Below, piece after piece: positions 4,938 to 9,265 of a DNA stretch of 9,265 nt (position 1 is its first letter; each line of letters opens with the position of its first letter). This stretch comes from an uncultured Bacillota bacterium (GTDB lineage: Bacteria; Bacillota_I; Bacilli_A; RF39; UBA660), in assembly GCA_947179265.1 (NCBI GenBank), contig CAMXBB010000038.1, forward strand, positions 1 to 9,265, read 5' to 3'. A program made the translations under genes and the position numbers. The notes beneath the pieces are model-generated. The model saw only the letters and a program-made list of their open reading frames with translations, made no database searches and was not told the origin of the DNA.

Positions 4938-5306
4938 ATGGCAAAATTATCTACAAGTGAAATTATTGACGCTATAAGCGAAATGACTATTCTTGAAGTT
5001 AAAGATTTAGTTGACGCTATGAAAGAAAAATTTGGAGTTGATCCAAGTGCTGTAGCTGTAGCTGCTGCTCCAGTTGCAGGTGCTGCTGATGAAGGAGCAA
5101 GCACAAAGACTGTTGTATTAAAGGATGCTGGTGCTTCTAAAATCGCTGTTATCAAGATCGTAAGAGAAATCACTGGATTAGGATTAGTTGAAGCTAAGGC
5201 TTTAGCTGATAATGGTGGTAATATTAAAGAAAACGTTTCTGCTGATGAAGCTAATGAAATCAAGGCTAAATTAGAAGAAGCTGGCGCTACTGTTGAATTA
5301 GCATAA
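4938..5306 (+). CDS. rplL: 50S ribosomal protein L7/L12
   Basis: A 122-residue L7/L12, multi-copy on the ribosomal stalk, which recruits EF-Tu, EF-G and other GTPases. The N-terminal dimerisation domain (about 1-33) contains LSTSEIIDAISEMTILEVKDL and the L10-binding surface; an Ala/Val-rich hinge (34-53) follows. The C-terminal domain (54-122) shows ASKIAVIKIVREITGLGLVE (66-85), with the conserved Lys and Arg of the factor-binding face, and ends KLEEAGATVELA. ATG at 4938 is preferred over ATG 4929, since AGGAAGG (4921-4927) is then ten bases away, whereas 4929 lies almost on top of it, and family members start MAKL. The usual EFDV before VVLK is replaced by STKT (56-59), a minor oddity. A terminator follows at once, where rpoB would normally come next. 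Confidence 0.96.
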   Translation: MAKLSTSEIIDAISEMTILEVKDLVDAMKEKFGVDPSAVAVAAAPVAGAADEGASTKTVVLKDAGASKIAVIKIVREITGLGLVEAKALADNGGNIKENVSADEANEIKAKLEEAGATVELA

Positions 5307-5322
5307 TTAAAGTCAATAATTT

Positions 5323-5356
5323 AAGAACTCAGAATATCTGAGTTCTTTTTCTTTTT
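5323..5356 (+). terminator. Intrinsic terminator of rplJ-rplL
   Basis: An 11-bp perfect stem (5323-5333 with 5337-5347, core GAACTCAGA/TCTGAGTTC), a three-base loop and two T5 runs broken by one C (5346-5356). The strongest hairpin in the window by pairing. The extended -10 of the next gene begins two bases later. Confidence 0.92.
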
Positions 5357-5357
5357 A

Positions 5358-5366
5358 TGATATAAT
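5358..5366 (+). promoter_or_regulatory. Extended -10 promoter of the small membrane-protein gene
   Basis: TGA-TATAAT is a perfect -10 with TG extension. The -35 position (CTGAGT, 5338-5343) falls in the terminator stem and is poor. Predicted start is near 5373, only about 10 bases before the ATG at 5383, so AGGTGG (5373-5378) would form the mRNA's very 5' end. Confidence 0.55.
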
Positions 5367-5382
5367 AATCTCAGGTGGTAGT

Positions 5383-5730
5383 ATGAAGAAGATGTATGCT
5401 TGTTGGATATTTTTAATAGTAGTATTGTTTACTGCAATACTCTATTTTGGGTATGCTTTTATTGATTCGATATCTGGCTATCAATCATTAGAACAAGATA
5501 TGGTTGAGGCAGGTGATTTTTATCTAAGTATTCATAAGATAAACCTATCTGTTGGAGAAGGTATTATTATCGATTCAGATAAGTTGATAGAATCAAAAAC
5601 TATTAGCTCTATGGAAGTTGACGGAGATCAATGCAAGGGTTACATTGAGATAAAGAAAAATATAAATGGTTATGATTATAATGCATATATAAAATGTGAT
5701 AAATATGTAACAGAAGGTTATGAAGAATAA
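5383..5730 (+). CDS. Unknown small single-pass membrane protein (115 aa) in the rpoBC slot
   Basis: I do not recognise the family with confidence. Two positive residues (KK) at the N-terminus are followed by one hydrophobic segment (about 6-25), a signal anchor or uncleaved signal; no lipobox is evident. The rest (26-115) is a mixed acidic domain, likely outside the cell. Its C-terminal half has C84-K-G-Y and Y102-I-K-C105, two cysteines 21 residues apart set in alternating hydrophobic residues, which suggests a beta-hairpin closed by a disulfide. The C-x-G-Y ... Y-x-x-C-x-x-Y-x-T-x-G-Y pattern recalls C-terminal parts of pilin-like secreted proteins of gut Bacilli, but the N-terminus lacks a prepilin peptidase motif; this is a weak resemblance. 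It has its own promoter, an AGGTGG site four bases before ATG, and codon use like its neighbours. It sits between rplL and rpsL, where rpoB-rpoC normally lie. Confidence 0.75.
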   Translation: MKKMYACWIFLIVVLFTAILYFGYAFIDSISGYQSLEQDMVEAGDFYLSIHKINLSVGEGIIIDSDKLIESKTISSMEVDGDQCKGYIEIKKNINGYDYNAYIKCDKYVTEGYEE

Positions 5731-5776
5731 ATACTATTTTGTGGCATAAAATTTACGGAATAGTGGAATTTTTATA

Positions 5777-5805
5777 TTGACTTAAGTTATATATAATGAT
5801 ATATT
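5777..5805 (+). promoter_or_regulatory. Strong promoter of the rpsL-rpsG-fusA operon
   Basis: TTGACT (5777-5782), a 17-base spacer and TATATT (5800-5805), preceded by TGA for an extended -10. Predicted start is near 5812, giving an 89-base leader to rpsL. In most Firmicutes rpsL lies downstream of rpoC and ybxF, so a strong dedicated promoter here fits the loss of those genes from upstream. Confidence 0.78.
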
Positions 5806-5811
5806 ATTTTC

Positions 5812-5900
5812 GTGTTTGAAATTATTGTTCTACCTAGGTGGAACTTAATTTTAAAGGAAATGTGATACACCAGGATGTGTGTACGTAGAAAGGAAATGTT
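5812..5900 (+). promoter_or_regulatory. Structured rpsL leader with duplicated ribosome-site motif
   Basis: Two hairpins are visible: GTTCTA/TGGAAC around CCTAGG (5827-5844), and TACAC (5866-5870) with GTGTA (5879-5883). The 11-mer AAAGGAAATGT occurs twice, at 5853-5863 and at 5889-5899. The second copy contains the rpsL Shine-Dalgarno sequence; the first is a decoy followed by ATG-TGA. The second weak hairpin lies between the two copies. It may be an autoregulatory site for S12 or S7, but I see no clear 16S rRNA mimic. Confidence 0.5.
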
Positions 5901-6314
5901 ATGACTACTATTAATCAATTAGTAAGAAAGAAAAGAGCAAAAAAAGTTTCTAAGAAAAAAAGTCCAGTATTAAATGTTGGATTTAACTCTATGGAAAGAA
6001 AAGCAACTAAGACTGATCATCCACAAATGCGTGGTGTTTGTACTCGTGTTGGTACAAAGACTCCAAAGAAACCAAACTCAGCATTAAGAAAATATGCTCG
6101 TGTTAGATTAAGTAATGGACGTGAAGTTGATACTTATATTCCAGGAGAAGGACACAACTTACAAGAACATAGTGTTGTACTAGTTCGTGGTGGACGTGTT
6201 AAGGACTTAATCGGTGTTCGTTATCATGTAATTCGTGGTGCACTTGATACTCAAGGCGTTAATGAACGTAAAAAGAGTAGAAGTAAATATGGTACAAAGA
6301 AACCAAAGAAATAA
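5901..6314 (+). CDS. rpsL: 30S ribosomal protein S12
   Basis: A 137-residue S12 of the Firmicutes type, including the insert SPVLNVGFNSMERKATKTDH (21-40) absent from E. coli. S12 lines the decoding centre and helps monitor codon-anticodon pairing. Conserved segments are TINQLVRK (3-10), RGVCTRVGTKTPKKPNSALRK (44-64), with both Lys of the KKPNSA loop kept at 56-57, and PGEGHNLQEHSVVL (81-94). Asp102 matches the residue that RimO methylthiolates in other bacteria. The next loop reads KDLIGVRY (101-108), with Ile104 where nearly all bacteria have Pro (Pro90 in mature E. coli S12). PQMRG (41-45) has Met for the usual Lys. AAAGGA (5889-5894) precedes ATG by six bases. First gene of the rpsL-rpsG-fusA unit. 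Confidence 0.97.
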   Translation: MTTINQLVRKKRAKKVSKKKSPVLNVGFNSMERKATKTDHPQMRGVCTRVGTKTPKKPNSALRKYARVRLSNGREVDTYIPGEGHNLQEHSVVLVRGGRVKDLIGVRYHVIRGALDTQGVNERKKSRSKYGTKKPKK

Positions 6315-6339
6315 AAATATATAAGGGAGGATAATTATT

Positions 6340-6807
6340 ATGCGTAAAAGACGTGCTGAAAAGCGTGACGTATTACCAGATCCTATATATAATTCAAAAG
6401 TTGTTACTAAGTTAATCAATGCTATCATGAAAGATGGTAAAAAAGGAACAGCTGAAAAGATATTATATGGATCATTTGATATCATTAGAGAAAAGACTAA
6501 TGAAGAACCAATGGAAGTATACGCAAAAGCGCTTGAAAATATTAAACCAGCTTTAGAAGTAAAGTCTCGCCGTGTTGGTGGATCTAATGTTCAAGTTCCT
6601 ATTGAAGTTAGTGAAGAAAGAGCTCAAACTTTAGCTTTACGTTGGTTGGTAAATTATGCTAGAAATGGTCGTGGAAAAACTATGGCTGAAAAACTAGCAA
6701 ACGAAATTATGGATGCTGCAAATGGTGTTGGTGGAGCTTGCAAAAAACGTGAAGATACTCACAGAATGGCTGAAGCTAATAAAGCATTTGCTCATTATAG
6801 ATGGTAG
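6340..6807 (+). CDS. rpsG: 30S ribosomal protein S7
   Basis: A 155-residue S7, the usual length, which nucleates folding of the 16S rRNA 3' domain and contacts E-site tRNA. Family sequences include KRDVLPDPIYNSKVVTKLIN (8-27), the beta-ribbon SRRVGGSNVQVPIEV (76-90), LRWLVNYARNGRGKTMAEKL (99-118) and the C-terminal KREDTHRMAEANKAFAHYRW. The N-terminus is MRKRRAEKR rather than the common MPRKG start, a slight shortening. AAGGGAGG (6323-6330) lies nine bases upstream of ATG. The TAG stop (6805-6807) lies inside the fusA ribosome-binding site, so translation of fusA is probably coupled to it. Confidence 0.97.
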   Translation: MRKRRAEKRDVLPDPIYNSKVVTKLINAIMKDGKKGTAEKILYGSFDIIREKTNEEPMEVYAKALENIKPALEVKSRRVGGSNVQVPIEVSEERAQTLALRWLVNYARNGRGKTMAEKLANEIMDAANGVGGACKKREDTHRMAEANKAFAHYRW

Positions 6808-6815
6808 GTGGACTT

Positions 6816-8888
6816 ATGGCAAGAGACGTTACAATTGATAAATTAAGAAATATTGGTATCATGGCTCACATTGATGCTGGTAAGACTACAACTACTGAAA
6901 GAATTTTATTCCTAACAGGAATTACTCATAAGATTGGTGAAACACATGATGGTGCTTCACAAATGGACTGGATGGAACAAGAGCAAGAAAGAGGTATCAC
7001 AATTACTTCTGCTGCAACTACTTGTCATTGGAATGGTTATAGATTAAATATCATCGATACTCCAGGTCACGTAGACTTTACTATCGAAGTTCAAAGAAGT
7101 TTAAGAGTATTAGACGGAGCTGTTGCATTAATTGATGCACAAGCTGGTGTTGAACCTCAAACTGAAACAGTATGGCGTCAAGCTAATGAATATAAAGTTC
7201 CTAGAATGATCTGTGCTAATAAGATGGAAAAAATGGGAGCTGATTTCTATTTCAGTTTAAATACTATTAAGGACAGATTAGGGGCAAATGCAGCACCTAT
7301 CATGTTACCTATTGGAGCTGAACAAGATTATAGTGGTTATATTGACCTAGTAACAATGAAAGCTTACAAGTATGATGGAACTGAAAAACAAGAATTATCA
7401 GAAATTGATATTCCATCTGATATGCAATCTAAGGCAGAAGAATATAGAACTAAGTTAATTGAAGCAGTAGCTGATTTTGATGAAGAATTAATGATGACTT
7501 ACCTTGATGGTGCAGAAATCACTGTTGATGCATTAAAGAAAGCTATTCGTACTGCAACATTATCTGTTGGATTCTTCCCTGTATTATGTGCAGATGCTTT
7601 AGGAAATAAAGGTACTCGTACTTTACTAGATGCAGTAATCGATTACTTACCAGCTCCAACTGATATCGAAGCTATCGACTGTGTTGATAAGAATGGTAAC
7701 GACGTTAAACGTCATCCAAGTGATTCAGAACCATTTACTGCATTAGCATTTAAGATAATGACAGACCCATTTGTTGGTAGACTTTCATTCTTCCGTGTTT
7801 ATTCTGGTAAATTAACTAGTGGTTCATATGTTATGAACTCAACTAAGGGAGAAAAAGAAAGAATTGGACGTATCTTACAAATGCATGCTAATAATCGTAA
7901 GGAAATTACTGAAGTTTATGCAGGTGAGATTGCTGCAGCTGTAGGATTAAAAAATACTACTACTGCTGATACATTATGTGATGAAAAGAATACATGCATA
8001 ATGAAAGGTATGGAATTCCCAGAACCAGTTATCGATATTGCAATCGAACCAAAGAGTAAGAATGATCAAGATAAGATGGCATTAGCTATTCAAAAATTAG
8101 TTGAAGAGGACCCAACTCTAAGAGTTAAGACTGATTCAGAAACTGGTCAAACAGTATTATCAGGAATGGGAGAACTTCACTTAGACATTATCGTTGATCG
8201 TATGAAACGTGAATTCAACGTTGAATGTAATAAAGGTAGACCTCAAGTTGCTTATCGTGAAACTATTACACAAGCAGCTGATTGTGAAGGTAAATATATT
8301 AAACAATCTGGTGGACGTGGACAATATGGACATGTTTGGGTTAAGTTTGAACCAAATCCAGGTAAAGGATATGAATTCGTTGACGGAATCGTTGGTGGAG
8401 TTGTACCTCGTGAATATATACCTGTAACTGATAAAGGTTTACAAGAAGCAATGCAAGGTGGTATTCTTGCTGGATATCCAATGGTTGATATCAAGGCTAC
8501 ATTATTTGATGGATCATACCATGATGTAGACTCATCAGAAATGGCATTCAAAATTGCCGCAAGTATGGCATTAAAAGAAGCTAAGAATAAATGTAAGACA
8601 GTATTACTAGAACCAATAATGAAAGTTGTTGTTGATGTTCCTGAGGAATACATGGGTAATGTTATGGGAGATTTAACTAGTAGACGTGGACGTCCACTTG
8701 GACAAGAATCTATTGGTAATACTCTAAGAATCATTGCTATGGTTCCATTATCAGAAATGTTCGGTTATGCAACTGACTTAAGAAGTAATACACAAGGTCG
8801 TGGAAACTTCCAAATGGAAAAAGATCATTATGAAGAAGTTCCTAAATCTATAGCTGATGAGATTATCAAGAAAAATAGTGTTAATTAA
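6816..8888 (+). CDS. fusA: Translation elongation factor G with altered G4 and G5 motifs
   Basis: A 690-residue EF-G, full length (about 692 in Bacillus), the GTPase that drives tRNA-mRNA translocation. The G domain (about 1-285) has the P-loop AHIDAGKTTTTE (17-28), switch I MDWMEQEQERGITITSAATT (50-69) and switch II DTPGHVDF (81-88). Domain II starts near 290. Domain III has SGMGELHLDIIVDRM, domain IV has the loop SGGRGQYGHV and DGSYHDVDSSEMAFK, and domain V has FGYATDLRSNTQGRG. Two GTP-binding motifs deviate: NKxD reads N135-K-M-E138, and the G5 loop reads C-A-D260-A-L-G-N-K-G instead of C-G-S-A-F-K-N-K-G. All else looks functional. ATG 6816 is chosen because AGGTGG (6806-6811) precedes it and the protein starts MARDVTIDKLRN; an in-frame ATG at 6801 lies in rpsG and has no such support. 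Confidence 0.97.
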   Translation: MARDVTIDKLRNIGIMAHIDAGKTTTTERILFLTGITHKIGETHDGASQMDWMEQEQERGITITSAATTCHWNGYRLNIIDTPGHVDFTIEVQRSLRVLDGAVALIDAQAGVEPQTETVWRQANEYKVPRMICANKMEKMGADFYFSLNTIKDRLGANAAPIMLPIGAEQDYSGYIDLVTMKAYKYDGTEKQELSEIDIPSDMQSKAEEYRTKLIEAVADFDEELMMTYLDGAEITVDALKKAIRTATLSVGFFPVLCADALGNKGTRTLLDAVIDYLPAPTDIEAIDCVDKNGNDVKRHPSDSEPFTALAFKIMTDPFVGRLSFFRVYSGKLTSGSYVMNSTKGEKERIGRILQMHANNRKEITEVYAGEIAAAVGLKNTTTADTLCDEKNTCIMKGMEFPEPVIDIAIEPKSKNDQDKMALAIQKLVEEDPTLRVKTDSETGQTVLSGMGELHLDIIVDRMKREFNVECNKGRPQVAYRETITQAADCEGKYIKQSGGRGQYGHVWVKFEPNPGKGYEFVDGIVGGVVPREYIPVTDKGLQEAMQGGILAGYPMVDIKATLFDGSYHDVDSSEMAFKIAASMALKEAKNKCKTVLLEPIMKVVVDVPEEYMGNVMGDLTSRRGRPLGQESIGNTLRIIAMVPLSEMFGYATDLRSNTQGRGNFQMEKDHYEEVPKSIADEIIKKNSVN

Positions 8889-8897
8889 TGAATAATA

Positions 8898-8927
8898 CTT
8901 GATTTAATATCAAGAATTAGATAAAAT
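8898..8927 (+). promoter_or_regulatory. Candidate tuf promoter, with a small hairpin
   Basis: TTGATT (8899-8904), a 17-base spacer and TAAAAT (8922-8927); start near 8934 and a leader of about 36 bases. There is no TG extension, unlike the other promoters here. CTTGAT (8898-8903) pairs with ATCAAG (8909-8914) around a five-base loop but lacks a T-run, so it is not a terminator; read-through from fusA is possible. The 81-base fusA-tuf gap holds nothing else clear. Confidence 0.45.
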
Positions 8928-8969
8928 AAATTTGTTATAAGAAGAAATGAATATTAGGAGGAAAATATT

Positions 8970-9265
8970 ATGACAAGAGAAAAATTTGATCGTAGTAAAC
9001 CACATGTTAATATTGGTACTATTGGACACGTTGACCATGGTAAAACAACATTAACTGCTGCTATTTCTAAAGAATTCTCTAAAGAATTCATGGACTATTC
9101 TGCAATAGATAGTGCTCCAGAAGAAAGAGAACGTGGTATTACTATTAATACTGCTCACGTTGAGTATGAAACTGACAAGAGACATTATGCTCACGTAGAT
9201 TGTCCAGGACATGCTGACTATGTTAAAAACATGATCACAGGTGCTGCACAAATGGATGGTGCTAT
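8970..9265 (+). CDS. tuf: Translation elongation factor Tu, N-terminal part (cut by window end)
   Basis: The first 98 codons of EF-Tu, which delivers aminoacyl-tRNA to the ribosome as a GTP complex. It starts MTREKFDRSKPHVNIGTI, has the P-loop GHVDHGKT (19-26), the switch I sequence APEERERGITINTAHVEYET (49-68) and switch II DCPGHADYVKNMITGAAQMD (77-96). Between the P-loop helix and switch I, where E. coli has about 17 residues, only about 13 are present, eight of them the tandem SKEFSKEF (33-40). AGGAGG (8956-8961) precedes ATG by eight bases. Its place after fusA is standard. The G domain is otherwise intact as far as visible; the rest lies outside the window. Confidence 0.97.
   Translation, partial: MTREKFDRSKPHVNIGTIGHVDHGKTTLTAAISKEFSKEFMDYSAIDSAPEERERGITINTAHVEYETDKRHYAHVDCPGHADYVKNMITGAAQMDGA
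9066..9089 (+). repeat. Perfect 12-bp in-frame tandem repeat in tuf
   Basis: TCTAAAGAATTC occurs twice in direct succession (9066-9077, 9078-9089), encoding SKEF-SKEF at residues 33-40. The exact identity of both copies, including the third codon positions, suggests a recent duplication or slippage in an otherwise very conserved gene. Confidence 0.9.

Noticed and set aside
5746..5775. Terminator after the small membrane-protein gene (ATAAAATT/AATTTTTAT)
   Set aside because: The stem is entirely A/T with a 13-base loop and needs a bulge; too weak to call. Transcripts may run into rpsL.
5860..5865. ATG-TGA minimal ORF in the rpsL leader as a regulatory start-stop
   Set aside because: The Shine-Dalgarno sequence is only 1-2 bases from the ATG, so initiation is unlikely; kept only as part of the repeat finding.
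6801..6815. fusA start at ATG 6801
   Set aside because: It lies inside the last rpsG codons and adds MVGGL, unlike any EF-G; ATG 6816 has AGGTGG.
8252..8734. Long minus-strand open frames opposite fusA, secE, rplK, rplL and tuf
   Set aside because: They mirror strongly coding plus-strand genes, have no ribosome sites and resemble no protein family; antisense shadows of codon bias.
1..9265. tRNA or rRNA genes, insertion sequences, CRISPR arrays, attachment sites
   Set aside because: None seen; the window is uniform core genome with no transposase, long inverted repeats or regularly spaced repeats.

Overview
This is a compact, AT-rich, all-plus-strand stretch of a core translation and transcription locus from a low-GC Gram-positive bacterium (Bacilli, Mollicutes-like or Erysipelotrichia-like). 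The gene order mrnC-rlmB-sigH-like-secE-nusG-rplK-rplA-rplJ-rplL ... rpsL-rpsG-fusA-tuf is the classic Firmicutes order. Codon use is strongly A/T-ending, Shine-Dalgarno sequences are clear, and mrnC ends on TGA in an ATGA overlap, which fits the standard bacterial code. The exact lineage cannot be fixed from the window; uncultured gut relatives of Mollicutes are a guess.

Layout. Positions 1-90 hold the likely last codons of an upstream gene and a weak promoter. Positions 91-1710 are a tightly packed operon: Mini-ribonuclease III (mrnC), the 23S rRNA 2'-O-methyltransferase RlmB and a SigH-type sigma factor, closed by a strong terminator. A secE-nusG transcription unit follows (1803-2755), with an unusually long Lys-rich SecE N-terminus. 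Next comes rplK-rplA, preceded by an RNA element that mimics the L1 site of 23S rRNA. rplJ-rplL follow, driven by a promoter whose consensus -35 lies in the last codons of rplA and controlled by a complete L10-leader attenuator. A terminator closes rplL. Then comes a small unknown single-pass membrane protein (5383-5730), then rpsL-rpsG-fusA from a strong promoter with a structured leader, and finally the first 98 codons of tuf, cut by the window end.

How the genes work together. Nearly everything serves ribosome building (L11, L1, L10, L7/L12, S12, S7, RlmB, Mini-III for 23S maturation), elongation (EF-G, EF-Tu), transcription elongation (NusG) or protein export (SecE). Control appears to rest on short intergenic regions in which a terminator hairpin and the next promoter overlap, plus two autoregulatory RNA elements (L1 and L10).

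What stands out. There is no obvious new multi-gene system. The interesting points are: rpoB and rpoC are missing from their usual place between rplL and rpsL, where a small membrane-protein gene sits instead; yacP, rpmG, ybxB and ybxF are missing too. EF-G has Glu in place of the Asp of the guanine-specificity motif NKxD, and an altered G5 motif. S12 has Ile in place of the Pro at a streptomycin-linked position. L11 carries an acidic tail of about 52 residues and an altered thiopeptide-loop sequence. EF-Tu has a shortened, tandem-repeat segment before switch I. Several of these lie at the factor-binding and decoding centres of the ribosome.
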